This document shows, one piece after another, positions 17,299 to 30,026 of a stretch of DNA of 64,000 nucleotides. The DNA comes from Jacaranda mimosifolia (lineage: Eukaryota; Streptophyta; Magnoliopsida; Lamiales; Bignoniaceae): the NCBI GenBank assembly GCA_018894105.1, contig CM032120.1, forward strand, positions 28,356,710 through 28,420,709, in the 5' to 3' direction. A program made the translations under genes and the position numbers. Position 1 is the stretch's first letter, and each line of letters opens with the position of its first letter. The notes under the pieces are model-generated. The model had not been told where the DNA came from. It ran no database searches and saw only the letters and a program-made list of their open reading frames with translations.

Positions 17299-17315
17299 TG
17301 AGTCCCCCCTATTCC
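17299..17315 (-). promoter_or_regulatory. Polypurine tract of the Tat-type element
   Basis: The minus strand reads GGAATAGGGGGGACTCA directly before the 3' LTR start. It is the expected plus-strand primer site for reverse transcription, and its position confirms the minus orientation of the element. Confidence 0.7.
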
Positions 17316-17532
17316 AAAGTTTGACCTAAAAGAGGTCGGAGTTTGGAGTAGCTTTGCTTGAATTTCGACGAGGAAGGTATTGGCGGGAGAAGTGATTTTA
17401 AATCTCGACAAGTAAGGGCCTAGCAAGAATAGTTATTCGGCGGTTACGCGAGGATCAATGCGGGGAAACTGGTGGTTACGCATTTATTAGTCAATTTTCA
17501 GTCAGTTTAGCCAGTTAACATTCCCGTGTGCC

Positions 17533-17540
17533 TATAAATA
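17533..17540 (+). promoter_or_regulatory. TATA box for the antisense gene
   Basis: TATAAATA on the plus strand, about 165 bp upstream of the ATG at 17698. It lies inside the element but outside the LTR and points away from the left LTR, so the antisense gene may have had its own promoter. Confidence 0.55.
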
Positions 17541-17697
17541 AGAGATTTTAACCATTCATTTTTACTTTTACCGAGCGCACTTGAGGTCGAGCAGAAGAGT
17601 TTCAGGTCGAGCTATTGACGATTACTCCTTCCTTATAAGTGCAATTTTCGTAAGTGCCTCTTTTGCTCTTAGCTTTATAAATCATTGATCTTTGATA

Positions 17698-20102
17698 ATG
17701 TCTAGTTTTAGCTATGACTTTGAAGCTACTCAATCCACCTCGAATAGTGAGGTCGAGTCGAGTGAAACTTTGGATGGAGAGTCGAGGGAAACCCTATGTG
17801 GGGGAGATGAGGGCGCGGGGCCTTCTAACCCTGCTATCGAGGACATAGCTGGGCCTCCGGGCCAAGATGGGGATGAGGAAAAAGTAACCGTGGATGAGGT
17901 GCCTAGGTTGAGGGGTCAATTATTTACGATGACGCATTATAGTGATATTATGTCAACAGTATCATTGAATGATCTGGTGTCGATACGAGGGAAATTCTAT
18001 GTTCCACATGGGTTCGAATTGATAAAGCCTAGAGCGATAGATAGAATGTATACCCCTCATGTTGGCTACATCACCATTTTTGAGGATGCCATGAAATGTG
18101 GCTTGAGGTTTCCTATAGCTGACCCTATAGTTGACCTTTTAAGGTTTACAAGTTTACATAACTCAATTCCTTCCTAACTATTTTGCATTGATGTATAGTT
18201 TCACTATACTGATATGTATTGTCGAGGAATTGCCCTCGTGGGCCAATTTTAGCTATCTCTTTCATTTACTGATGTCCAGAAAGTCGTGGTTGGCTGAAGA
18301 GTCGGGTTTTTATTATCTAACTATGCGACTCCGTAGGAAAGTTTTTAGGATTTTCTCATCGTCCCATAGCTAAAAATAGAAAGAGCTGTATTTCTATGTC
18401 CGACCACCCCGGGGTCGAATTCCAAATTCTAAGAGGATGGATGAAGGGTAGGGTCGAGTTGGAAGTCAATGAGAATCCGTCATGGAGCAATATTTTTGTT
18501 CGAGATCTACTCGAATATGGTGAGATAGATTTCTCGGCGTTCTTATGACAGAGGAACTTAGTGCTTGTGGGGGCTATCGCCTGCCTCTTAAGGTTGCATG
18601 CATGTGCTCAATTAGGTAGAGACTAACTCTTTAAATAGTGTTACTTGCCGTTTTCTTTAACTATTCATTTAGTAAGGAATTTTTTCTATCTTTTAGGTTG
18701 ACCAATTATGAACTAGGCTCGCCAGATTGCGATGAATAAGTAATAGGAGATGCAATAGCGGCTGCTCATCGAGCAACGTAGAGTGCTGAGATTTATCTGG
18801 TGGTTCACGAGCCCTCGGTTTCGACTGCATAGAGTGGAGGGGCCGTTAGTAGCTTCCCTCAGCGAAAAACAAAATCCGTCGAGGCCATAGCTGAAGCCAC
18901 CGCAAAAAAGGTTGTGGTCAATAAAGGGAAGAAACTTATGGATGAAACGTACGCTCTTCTTCCTCCCGACCGACTGTACAACCTGCCTGAGTTTCCAGAA
19001 CCCTAGTTCGGGGAGAAGGTCAGTGTGTCGAATGAAGCGACCATAATGGGTGCGGGCGCGACGTCAATGATGCCATTAGTCATGCTAACAGCTGGTTTAT
19101 TCGAGAAAGATCAGGTCGAGATGCATAATCATGAATAGCTGGTAGCGCTTAAAGCATTCGTGTACCATGCCAACATGGTAAGAGTTAAGTCAATAATTCT
19201 TTATTGTATTTTGGATAGAACATACGTTGGTAGATTGACGAGCTATCTTATTCCTCAGGTCGAACAATGGGGGTATAACCTCCATCGTCGATTCGAGCTG
19301 TGCGAGACATACTAGTTGGGATTGGAGGAAAAGTTCGCTCAACTATAGAAGGAGCAAAGTGACATGCCAAAGACTAAAGTTCAGTCATTGGAGTCGAGGA
19401 TGGCTAAACTGCCAAAAGAGCTTGAGGAGAAAGACGCCTAATTGCTGGCCATCGTGGCAGGGAAAAGTCAGGTCGAGGAGCAGTTGAAAAAAACTATTTC
19501 GAGCATCTAGGAAGCCGCCGATGCAGGTCGAGCGTATGGCTATAACAGTGCGATGAACTACGCTCGCTCGAAATTTTTTATGGTGTTGCCTAGGATCTGC
19601 AAAGAAGCGGTCCAGCAATTCATGTTGACGTCGGCTTTCACAAAAGCGAGCGTCACCTTTAGCATGGATGACGCACAAGAGGCGTTCAACCGGGCAGTGA
19701 AGCAGTTGAAATTTCTCAGATACGAGTTTTGCCCTAAAGACAAGGCGAAGCTCGACGTGAACAAAGACGAGAAGCTACAAGCCTTTGAATGCCCCCATCG
19801 AAGGCAGCGCCCATATTCCTTCTTCCCTCTCGCATGTTTTCGCCGTTGGTGAAGAGTTTAGTTTCACGAGGGAGTTTGCATTGGAGATTAAAAACAACGA
19901 GGTAAACGTATCGAATTTCTTCCCGGTGGGAGGCCAAGTATTCTTAACAAAAGAGTCAGGACCTTTCCAGATAGTGGGTCCTAGTCAGCCTAGGATGGCG
20001 GAGCAAGAGGTCAAAGGGCCCACTTTGAGTGGCCAAGTGGGCTCTACTGAGGAGCTTTTCAGAATTGTGGACGAAGTTGCTGCTGAGGGGGTTGCTCGAT
20101 AG
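17698..20102 (+). pseudogene. Antisense extra gene of the Tat-type element (gypsy-type transposon protein)
   Basis: The gene runs opposite to gag-pol. The first open stretch (17698-18177) has a Ser/Glu/Gly-rich acidic N-terminus. It is followed by a segment (FYVPHGFELIKPR, then YITIFEDAMKCGLRFP) that matches the pattern of the plant 'putative gypsy type transposon' domain: a P-rich strand, then a vye-type strand and GLRFP. The frame then breaks repeatedly. A second open part (19553-19852 and 19785-20102, different frames) is Lys/Glu/Ala-rich, fits the coiled-coil C-terminal part of such proteins, and shows AQEAFNRAVKQL-like helices. The function of the family is unknown. It is clearly decayed here. 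Confidence 0.65.
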
Positions 20103-21030
20103 GGCAAGGCTGCGAGGTCGAGCTAGGCTACTATCTACCAATCAATTTTTCAGTTTTCAATTTGTTGTTGTTGTTTTTTATTTTTGTAGAAGAATGTTTG
20201 TATATCAGAAGGTTTCTTAATAGAAGTATGGGGTCAATTTGGCCCCACTTTTGCCCTGATACCTTATTTAAAGGAATTATGGGGTCGATTGTATACCCCA
20301 TTTGTTGCTAATAATTGTTTTACTAATTGTGAGGTTGACTTCAAAATTCTTTAATAATTGGAATGATGGTATGATCTGATAGATATAATGTGACTGGGGG
20401 GGGATTAACATTGGTGTTAAGTGATAGCCAAATCAAATAAAGAAAATTTAGCAATTGCACTGATATTAAACCCTTTACTTGATACGTCGTGTCGTTGCGG
20501 GGTCGATCCCAACAACTTTGTCAATCATACTGAGCGGGGTCGACGTTGCGCGACACTGGGTCAGCGTAGCTAATAGTTTATGGATCGGCCGACTAAGGGG
20601 TCGATCTAACCATAATATACTACTTAAATTAATAGGTTGAAGCTAGATGACTATGGGGTTGATCTGATCATGCTATACTGAATAAATCTGATAAGTTAGA
20701 ATCAAGCGACTATAGGGTCGCTTAACATCGATCACTAAAATAAAGAGTTTTCTTGTACAATGCAGTCTACACATAAAATTTCTTGAGGTTAATAGGGTTT
20801 CATGGTCTAGGTAATTCATTCCCTGATAGGTCGGCTAATCAGTATGAGTTATGCTTTGCCACCTTTACAATGGAGTAAGGGACCTTCCACTTTGGATCGA
20901 GTTTACCTACGTTATGGGAGACTTCAACCTTTTTCAAAATGAGATCACCCACTTTAAAGGACCTAGGCCTCACTTTCTTATCATAATGTTTTGCCATGAT
21001 GGACTTATATCTTTGTATCTTTGAAAAAGC
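20103..21030. other. Spacer between antisense gene and pol in the Tat-type element
   Basis: No supported ORF. It contains short recurring GGGGTCGA-type motifs (20230-20720), probably degenerate short repeats of the element. Confidence 0.5.
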
Positions 21031-21033
21031 TTG

Positions 21034-24000
21034 TTACCGTAGTTCGTTGATCAGGTACAAGTCAACCTCTCTTTCTGCCTTGTTCTTGATCGGGTTATAG
21101 TGTATAATTCGAGCCGTGTGTTGGATTAATTCAGTGGGTATTACAGCTTTCAAACCATATACCAAACTATAAGGGCTTTGTCCCTTAATTGTTCTAGGAG
21201 TGGTATGGTAAACCCAAAGAACGCCTGGGAGATCATCTGCCCAGCTTGCGTTAGAGCCTTCCAATTTAGCCTTAATATGATCGAGCACGGTTCTGTTGGT
21301 GACTTCTGTTTGACCATTGGCTTATGGGTTTCCCACTGAGGTAACATGCTGCTTAATCCGCAGGCCCTCACACCATTATTTGGTCTATTTGCTCAGGAAT
21401 TGAGTGCCATTATCGGATATAAGGATCTTTGGCAAATCGAAACAACAAATAATATTTTTCCATGAAAAACTTCTCATAGCTGCATCTGTGATCTTGGGCA
21501 CGACCTCTGCCTCAACCCACTTAGTGAAATACTCGACTGCTACAATCATAAATTTCCTTTGCCCTATAGCCATCAGGAAGGATCCTATGATATCGAACCC
21601 CCACTAGTCGAACGACCAAGTGATTTGTACCGGCACAAGCCCGGCATCAGGTTGATGAGGAATGTTGGCATGGACCTGGCATGATCGGCATTTTCTTGCA
21701 AACTCGACCTCATCCTTGATGAGGGTTGGCTAGAAATATTCGCTTTTAATGATTTTATGAGCTAACGACCGACCCCCAGAGTGGTTCCCGCATATGCCTG
21801 CATGAACTTCTTGTAAGACTTCCTGCACCTGGTCGGGAGTAAGACACCTTAGGGGAGACCCAGAGATAGATCTCTTATATAACTGGTCAAACTCGTCCAA
21901 AGTAAATTTCGATGCGAGCATTCTGAGCCCTTGGGCGTTTGCCTTTTTAGACGGCACCTTCCCCTCATTGAGGTAGGCTTTAATCTCGTCAATGCAAGTT
22001 CGTTCTGGGGCATCCATCACGAATATGTTGCCCCGGTGGGGCTCAAAGATTATGGATTCATGCAAGACTAGGAAAGTGATCGACCTATCTCGGGACCTTT
22101 GGATGCACTGGCAAATTTTGAAAGCGCATATGCTCTCTCGTTATTTGACCTGGGTGCCTGGCTGAGTGTGAACTTCTCAAATAATTATCCCAATCTCTTG
22201 ACCTCGTGAAAGTAATCATTCATAGTCATGTCCCTTGCTTCAAAATTACCTTCAAACTATTTAGCAACTAGTTGAGAATCGATAACGGCCACCAAATTCC
22301 TGACCCCCTTGTCCAGAGCCATCCTAATTCCAGTGATGAGAGCTTCATACTCTGCCTTATTATTGGTGACTGTGTAATTTAGCTTGATAGCAAAATCATA
22401 CTCTTCGGCCTGAGGGGCACAATAATATCTCTGCTCTTCCTCCCGAGTTTGTAGTTGATCCATCAACATGCAAAGACTAGGTTAACGATTGAGGTTCTTG
22501 GGGAGGTGGCAAGTCTATCCTTTCTGTAATAAAATCCACCAGCACTAAGCCTTTTATTGAAGTACGAGGTTGAAATCTGAGGTCCAATTATCCTAACTCA
22601 ATGTCCCACTTAGTCAACCTTCCCAAAGTGTTTGGTTTAGTGAGCACCTGTCTCAAAGGTTAGTTTGTCAGAATAATAACATCGTGGGATAGAAAATAAG
22701 GCCTCAATTTCCTTGCTGTCATGACTAGCGCCAAAGCGAACTTCTCGATCTCTAAATAGTTGTGCTCAGGGCCTTGCAAGACTTTGCTGATGTAATATAT
22801 CGATTTATCCTTCCCCTCTCTGGTTGACACCAGTACAGAGCTAATGGCGACTGTCGACACAGCTAAGTATAAGGTAGAACTTCTCCAATCGTTGGTTTCG
22901 ATAGCATGGGAGATTAGGAAAGGTATTCCTTTAATTCGACCAGCGCCTAGTCTCATTGATCAGTCCATTGCAACTTCTTAGCATTTCTTAGGACTCGAAA
23001 AAATGGCAAACTTTTATCTGCCAGTCTTGCTATAAATCGACCCAAGACTATAATCTGCCCGACTAGCTTCTGTACGTCCTTGATCATTTTTGGGGGCTTA
23101 TATCTTGGATGGCCTGAATTTTGTAGGGATTGGCTTCAATACCTTGGTAGCTGATCATGTACCCTAGAAACTTACCTCCTCTAACACCAAAAGTGTATTT
23201 ACTCGGGTTAAGTTTCATTATGAAGGCACAGAGAATGGAAAAAGTATGAGCGAGGTTAGCAAGATGGTCAACCTCCTTCTCCATTTTGATGATCATATCG
23301 TCCACATTCACTTCCATAGATACTATTTCCTTCTTAACATGAATTTACCAATCTCTGGTATGTTGCCCTAGCATTCTTTAATCCAAATGGCATGACCGAA
23401 AAATAGTATATACCGTTGGGCAGTACAAAAAAAAGTTTTATCTCGGTCCTCTGGAGCCATAAAAATTTGATAATACCCTTGAAAGGCATCCATCATGCTT
23501 AAAAGTTCACACCCAGCAGTGTAATCAACTAATAAATCAATTTGAGGCAGATGATACAAGTTTTTAGAACATGCTTTATTAAGATTCGTGAAATCATTAT
23601 ACATTCTCCATTTTCCTTCATTTTTAGGAACTAAGACTGCATTACATAGCCAACTAGGATATTGGATTTTAACAATATAGCCTGCGTCAAGAAGCTTGCT
23701 GACCTCTTTCTTGATGATCTGAGTCCTTTCAGCATTAAAAATTCTGGTCTTCTGTCAAACGGGCTTGTGTGCGGGGTCAATGTTAAGTCGATGCACAATG
23801 ATTTCTGGGTCAATGCCCTCCAAGTCAGCAGCCTTCCATGCAAAGACATCTACATTCCTTAGGAGAAAATCAATGAGCATACATTCCATTGGACCTCCCA
23901 AACTTTCTCCTATTTGAGTTGTCTTCTCAGGGTTCCTAGGCTCCAATTCAATGGTTTTAAATTCTTCAGCTGGTTCAACCCTAGTATTTTTGCTTTTCTT

Positions 24001-24546
24001 CTTCTTGTTGTTTAGACCCTCATTAGGTTTCATTACTGGGATGTCCCATGAGGCCTTCAGTTGAGGTTGCACCTTTTGAGAGTTGGCTTCAGTTGCGATA
24101 GTGTAACATTGCCATGCCTTTTTCATATTGCAAAGCATTTCGCCTATCCCTGCTAGTGTGGGAAATTCGACCTTTATATGGTAGGTTGACATGATTTCTT
24201 GGAAGTCATTCAAAGCTGACCTACCAATTATGGCGTTGTAAGCAAAGGGAAAATCTACCACTAGAAAGTTGATCATTAATGTATGCCTCATAGGCATTTC
24301 GCCAAACGAGGTGGTCAAATTGATGGATCCTACTGGAACAATTTCTATTTCCCCAAACCCCACTAGGGGTGTCCTGATTGAATCGAATTTTAATTTATCG
24401 AGCTGCATTCTATCAAGTATACAAAGAAAGATAATATTTATGGAACTGCCATTGTCGACCAGCACTTTACGAACCTCAAAATTCGCAATTTCAACAAAAA
24501 CCACCAGTAGGAAATCCATGCTACCCCCTACACCATGTCCCATCAA
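21034..24546 (-). pseudogene. Decayed pol of the Tat-type gypsy element
   Basis: The open pieces appear in pol order on the minus strand. Aspartic protease is at 24546-24180, with the active-site motif VDNGSS. RT fingers/palm lie at 23604-23368 (MDAFQGYYQI) and the RT catalytic VDDM motif at 23317-23084. The RT-linked RNase H is at 22956-22660 (SIYYISKVLQGPEHNYLEIEK). A second RNase H-like domain is at 22469-22257 (NNKAEYEALI, DSQLVAK). The integrase zinc-binding region is at 22065-21730, the core with ISDNGTQF at 21573-21385, and the C-terminal part (TPRTIKGQSPYSLVYG) at 21300-21034. Several stops and frameshifts separate them, so no active polyprotein is expected. Confidence 0.85.
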
Positions 24547-24769
24547 ATGCTTTAGGTCAGAATCTGAGAAGGAAATAGGTTCAGAGCTGGTGGATAGTTG
24601 GTAAACCGACCTAGCGTTTATCCATCTAATTTAAGATACCTCTGCACTTGCTTTCTTGCTGACCTCGGGTCTCTTCCTGTCAGCCTACTGGCTATCGTGT
24701 CGATTATGCCTTTCAAAGGGGGGCGATCCTCTTCCATCTTCTGCTTCCCTTTATCTTCATGCCTTGGGC

Positions 24770-26300
24770 TCAACGATCATTCTCTACGTGGAGTTTGGTC
24801 GGTTTGAGCCATAGCCTGTAAAGCTTTCTGGTCCATGAATTTCTTAAGGCGGCCCTGACAGATGAGACGCTTGATCTCATCTGTAGGTTGAAGCAATCCT
24901 CAGTATCATGACCCTTTTGACGGTGGAAATGACAATACTTCTTTGATTTTCTCATAACTTCCGTCTCAGTGAGTTTTCTAGGCCTTTTTAAGAGATTGTC
25001 ATGTTGGATTGCTAGCAAGACCTCCCTGCGGGGGGTGTTCATAGGAGCATAATTATGGAAGGGTTTTATAAGAGACCTATGACCTTCCTTCTGATGTCTG
25101 TCATCTTTCTCCTTTCCTTTCTTCTTGTTGGATTCTCTTCCCCCAAATTTTATCCTATGCATCTCCTCTTGAGTCAATACCTTTCTACCAAATCCAAGAG
25201 CTCCTCCATTGTCCACGGGTGCTCTCTAACTAATGTATTAGCGCACTATTTATGCCTCAAGCCTAAAAACAAAACGTCAATGAGGAATTCAATGCGAGGG
25301 TTATCAATTTTTATGACCTCCGTGTTGAACCCAGAGAAAAATCCCTCAAAGTTTTTCCTTCATTCTGCTTGACGGTGTGCAAGTGGGTATGAGATAATTT
25401 AGATTTCCTTCTACTAGCAAACTGGTATAGGAACTTATCACAAAGCTAGTCATAAGTATATATGGAAGCTGGCTCAAGTTTAGTAAACCATTCCAAAGTA
25501 ATACCCTAAAAAATGGTAATGAACATCTTTGCATAAATATGGTCGTTGCGCCCATGCAGTTGCATCATGTGCTCAAATTGTAAGAGGTGTCATATAGGTC
25601 GGTTAACCCATCATATCGTGGTAATTCGGTAGGGGCTTTTGCATTAAAGGCTATTCTTTCATCGATAATCTCTTGCAAAAAAGGTGACTCTCTTTCACAT
25701 CGGATTTGGGGAGCCGTTTCAGCTTGAGTCCTCTCCAAATTCCTTCTTGAGATTTTCTCCAACCTCTTGTTAAGTTGCTGGACTTGATGTGATACTTTCT
25801 CCCATTCTTCTCGGTCTAGCCTGGACATATCTCGACTGGGATTTAGCCTATAGCGTTCACCCCGATCGCATTGCCGATCGGGTTGAACCCATTGATCTGC
25901 TGATTCCGCTACCTCTTTGCGAGGGACATGTCGGGACTCGCTATCAGGGAAACGACCTGGGCTCAGTTCACATCTACTAGAGGGAGAGCATATCTCGTTT
26001 ATGGCCCTATCTTCAGTCGGGGGTTGTTCATTTCGGGCTTGGGATGAGGAGTAATGCTCACGGTCAGCGCTGGCTAATTATTGTGTCTCTATAAAGCGGT
26101 AAATAATTAAGCTAAAAGCTAAGCTGAAATCTGATCACTGATCATTTGCATAAGCTAATGAATGGTCAAAGTGACAACTTGCTCCGTTTACGAACTGGGG
26201 CCACCTCCTTCCCGAGTAGGCTACTGATGGGGTGGCGACAAAGGTGGTTGGGGAAAGCGACGCTTATTTTGCCTTTCAGAAGCAATCCTCCTGGTTTCTA
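24770..26300 (-). pseudogene. Decayed gag of the Tat-type gypsy element
   Basis: On the minus strand between the primer-binding region and pol. The piece at 25828-25565 has a charged coiled-coil start and the ERIAFNAKAPTELPRYDG motif typical of gag before the capsid-like region. The piece at 25216-24770 holds a zinc-knuckle-like motif with CHFHRQKGHDTEDC. Reading frames are interrupted by many stops, so this is a relic. Confidence 0.75.
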
Positions 26301-26319
26301 CCATTTTTGACTGCAAAGT

Positions 26320-26344
26320 CCTTTTCCCACAGACGACGCCAAAA
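26320..26344 (-). promoter_or_regulatory. Primer-binding region of the Tat-type element
   Basis: Directly after the end of the 5' LTR the minus strand reads TTTTGGCGTCGTCTGTGGG. It resembles the TGGCGCCGTCTGTGGG segment common after gypsy LTRs in plants, with one substitution. I did not assign the tRNA. Confidence 0.6.
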
Positions 26345-27092
26345 TGGTGATGGTGAAGCGGTCACACACAGTATTTTTCAACCTTAGAGATGGTCGTGAA
26401 TCTATTATGTGAAATATTTTGACTTGAAGTGGGTGTAGGGTGGAACCTGTAACCAAGTAGCAAATGTCAGGCTAGCCGAGAGAGTCTTCGTTTAAGACCC
26501 TCCGATGGCTAAGTCAATTTTTGGATTGGATTAAGAAGTGAAATGAGCAGAGTCACGGCTTGGTAGGGCCTGAACATCTTACCTTTTAGTTTGGAGAAGA
26601 GAGTATTTATAATGCATGCTCATTGGTGAAAAGACGAGAGTCGCCTTAATAAGCTTCAAGCGGAATTCCAGCTGGTAGGGGTAGTCTTGGTCATTTTGAC
26701 CAGAGCCTATGCTTTGCAACTGTTTACTGTACCGACCATTAAGCTCCATGGAGGGGAAGACCGTGCTGCTACTAATGCAGATGCAACAACATTAATGACG
26801 GAGGTGACACGCCATCATAACATTAAATGCGGATGGACGGGTGGTTGAAGTGCATTTAATGCGGCGGATGGGGTGGTGCAGGCTGTCATCATTAGCCACT
26901 AAGCAACTGGATTTGCTAATCAGGCCAGCCTATTCGACCTTGATGATCGAACGCTCATTTCGATCTCTTCGATTGAATTTGGGCCTAACTCTGAATAAGG
27001 CCCAATGATAGGGGATATATTTCGACCTCAAGGTCAAAATTAGATTAGTTTGTAACTGGGCCCAATAACCGTAATGGGCTAGTGCCATATTA
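26345..27092 (-). repeat. 5' LTR of the Tat-type element
   Basis: 748 bp, homologous to 16565-17298. The inner end keeps CA on the minus strand; the outer end has TA instead of TG, a point mutation. A TATAAATA box sits at 26604-26611 on the minus strand. Internal indels relative to the other LTR indicate an old insertion. Confidence 0.87.
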
Positions 27093-27097
27093 AATAT

Positions 27098-28366
27098 ATT
27101 GTAATTTGTTGGCCTAAAATGCATGTAGAAGGAAATGCCATGGGTGGGGGTGGTTTTTTTTTTTTTTTTTTTTTCCTTTTGAAGATCAAGGATAGAAGTA
27201 GTCATCTCATTGCCAGAATAAAAACTGTCATCATAATAGTTTCACAAATTATTAAGATCAAGGAACAAAGATCATGTTTCAAGTTCTTCACTAGAAGGGC
27301 CATAAAGGTAGAGCCCAAGACAAGAACTTCCATAAACCAGGGGCGTTTGATAGGAGCTAATAGTTTCAACCAGTGGTGGCAGTAGTATGTAATTGTATGT
27401 TTAATATGTGCTATTAAATTCGCGGGCCGGCCCAAAATTTAAAACAGGTCAGCACTGTTCATTAGATTAGGTGCGACTTACATCATGGCCTTGGGGGTGC
27501 AACTAATCAATCGTACTCTCTCACACGGAACAAAATCAAAACAAAATGTCCAATTTGGCTAGGAATTGAGTGCGGAAATTTTCCATTCTGCCATTCTCAT
27601 TCATTTTTCCACCACCACGGATGAGCAAAAGCACATCCCAACCTGAGATTCCCAAAATGCATCTGCAGGCGATACACAAGAGCCCTAAATAGTTGAAACA
27701 CATCGGTCCACCACTAACATTCAGCTTGTTGACTGTCAATTCTTCTGTAACCTGTATCTTTCTCAATTTTCCATAGTTATTTCTTCGGAATAACATGATT
27801 TTTCTTGCTTCGTTGCGGCTGTTTCGTTCCCGCGTTTAGCGATCGCAGGCTAGATTTCTGCTGAGCTTTTAAAGCTTGAGCAAAGGGGGCAAATAACACA
27901 ACAAGCCGGAGTTTGGTTTGCCGCTACAAATGCGCCAAAAGAAACCTAAAAAGTGTTATTAAAAACTCCGGCCCTAATATTTGTATAATGCCATGTGATT
28001 TACAGAAAACAATAAATAAATCTTGTCTTTCAAACCTTATTGTCGTTGCTTCTCAATCACCATGAACATCAATCCCGATTTGCGTATTAGGGTATACACG
28101 AGATATAGTCAAATGAAAATAAAATGGGTTTGTTAGGAGGTTCGGTTATTTGAAGGGCAAAGTAGTTAGAATACATAATAACAGAGTGTATCAAATAGTC
28201 GGTTGATATTATGGGAGATTTGAGTGGTAACAATATTGTGTGGCAATCTAACGCATCAAACAAGATATTAACTATGCATAATATCATCATATCTCCAGCT
28301 ATTATCAATATTCCAAATCAAATGGGGCCATAGACTACTACGAGACCAAGGATCGAGGAATTGAGT
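27098..28366. other. Intergenic DNA with a scrap of OPR upstream sequence
   Basis: Near 27118-27145 the motif GCATGTAGAAGGAAATGCCA matches the start of the OPR upstream region (43678 onward), followed by a T run of about 23 bases (27152-27174). The remainder (27180-28366) has no recognisable coding region. A minus-strand 86-codon frame at 27536-27796 is open but has no known motif. This DNA adjoins the COX5C-like remnant. Confidence 0.45.
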
Positions 28367-28427
28367 CTACTCATTTTCTCGAACAATGCTATTTGCACCT
28401 TTCACAAGTAGATAATAGAATTCCTTA
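28367..28427 (-). pseudogene. COX5C: COX5C-like remnant, 3' part (split by the Harbinger element)
   Basis: The minus strand encodes a C-terminal tail reading EFYYLLVKGANSIVRENE and then a stop (28367-28369). It matches the end of plant cytochrome c oxidase subunit 5c, a small one-helix subunit of mitochondrial complex IV, which has an AFYDLLEKGEI-like tail. The 5' part is 14.4 kb away at 42865-42976. Joining the two after removing the transposon and one TTA gives an uninterrupted frame across the junction. Several differences from the family consensus suggest it was already a gene fragment or pseudogene. Confidence 0.75.
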
Positions 28428-28739
28428 GGGCCCATTTGGTTTTATTTTCTGAGGCTATTTTCATTTTCTAGTGAAAATGCATAGTGAAAAGTTAGTTATG
28501 AAAAGTGTTTTTGAAAATGAGTTGTATTTGGATTTGTGTGTTTTGTAGTGAAAGGAATTGATGATGTGATGTGTATATTTTGAATTTGAATTAATGATGT
28601 GATGTATATTTATTAGAAAATTTAATATAAAACAAATCTTTGTTTTCCTGTTAATGAACACTATTATGAGCAGAATTCAAAAATAAAACTTTCATTTTAT
28701 TCGAAAAAAAATTGAAGGTATGATGGGTTACTGACATTG

Positions 28740-28985
28740 GGTCGATGCGCATGTATATTGCGCCCTGGTGTAGAGTTTAACTGCGAGTGCATGGTCCTAT
28801 CCGTCCCTGCACATTGACTCGCGGCCTGGCGTAAAGTGTAAGTGGGGCGTATGGTCTCGTGCTGGGGTGTATGGAAGATGCGTCCCGGTGCACGACACTA
28901 CTAGGCCCAACGCGGGTGGCAGCAATGCCTTGCGCTGGGGCGTTATTTCGTGCGGCCCAGCGTGAATGTGACCCAGACCCCAATA
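28740..28985. repeat. GC-rich degenerate repeat patch in the Harbinger element
   Basis: Built of variants of GCGCCCTGGTGTA, GCGGCCTGGCGTAAAGTG, GTGCTGGGGTGTATGG and GCGCTGGGGCGTTATTTCG. The same vocabulary is found in the array at 31560-32110, so both are probably pieces of one minisatellite family. Reading frames here are by-products of the repeat. Confidence 0.6.
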
Positions 28986-30026
28986 AGCTAAAAAAATAAA
29001 ATACAAAAAAGAAATACAAAATTTAATTGATTTTGCAAAACATCAATTTTTGTCTCCCCACACCCCTATTCCTCCAAACGAGCTTTTTTTTACCGTGTTT
29101 TCTGACTTCTTCCTCCCTCCCTTTCTCTTCAATCTCCTCACCAAGTCCCCCATCCTCTATCCACAATTTGTCCCGGCTACTTGGCCTCCAACCCACTATT
29201 CTTACTTTTGATGTTTTCCCTCCCATTTCCTTCTCTGTAATACAACGACCATGAAGTCCACCTCAAAAAAGCCGTCACAAACCGTCCAACATCCACCATT
29301 ACTTCCGGTGAAGTACACCTTTCCAGCGTCACAACTGCGTCCAGTAGTGTGGGTAAGTTTTGGTTTCTTAATTTATTTTATGAATCTTTTATAATGTTTG
29401 TTTTAAGTTTTTCAAGCTTAGAAGAATTTGTGTGAAATTTTGGGTTCGATCGATAAAAGAAATATTTCGTTTCTTCATAGAGATTATTGATAAGTATGTC
29501 ATTGATTATGTGGGTGGTGTTTCAATATTTCAATATTTGCATAATGAAATATCAAATTTGCTATATTATTTCTGTGATAATTTTTTGTTGGTTGCAGAAG
29601 ATGTGGGTAAGAATATATTATATTTAGCTTGTACGTGACAACAGTAGTTAGGTTATACTTCGCTACTGGGATAGTTATTAGATAGGAAATCAGTACAATT
29701 CTGTTGTGATTGGCACAATGTTTCTTTCTTTCTTAATGGATTATATTGTGGAACAAATAACATCATGGCTGTGCATTTCTATTATTTTCTGTGCATATTT
29801 TGAATTGAGGAATCCACAATTTATCTACATGGAAGGTGCTATATTATTGATTCTTGGAGTTAACATTTGTAGTATATGGAACTCAGTAGTGGGAATTTTT
29901 ATTAAAGTCAAAGATTTACAAATTATTTTCTAGTTGAAGATGTTGTCCTTGTGTTTCCGTGAGTAAGGTGTTAATTGATTTTTTTTCCTCTTTGTCATGC
30001 CAGTAACTTGAGACGGCGATATTGAA

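Larger units (their letters stand above)
16565..27092 (-). mobile_element. Ty3/gypsy LTR retrotransposon, Tat-type, minus strand
   Basis: Complete by structure: two LTRs (16565-17298 and 26345-27092), a perfect 5-bp TSD AATAT (16560-16564 and 27093-27097), a polypurine tract next to the left LTR and a primer-binding region next to the right one. Gag and pol are read on the minus strand and are broken by many stops and frameshifts. Pol order is protease, reverse transcriptase, RNase H, a second RNase H-like segment, then integrase. An extra gene lies in the opposite orientation between pol and the 3' LTR. The second RNase H and the antisense gene are features known from the Tat lineage (Grande, RIRE2, Retand type). 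Length is 10,528 bp. Confidence 0.9.

Noticed and set aside
27536..27796. 86-codon minus-strand frame
   Set aside because: Open but without a known motif, paralogue or splice context; not enough to call a gene.
28087..28340. Possible MITE end CCAAATCAAATGGGGCC near 28314-28330
   Set aside because: No matching inverted end or TAA/TTA duplication could be found on the other side.
28777..29019. Two overlapping minus-strand frames rich in H/P/R/T
   Set aside because: They fall in the GC-rich degenerate repeat patch and have no protein-like features.
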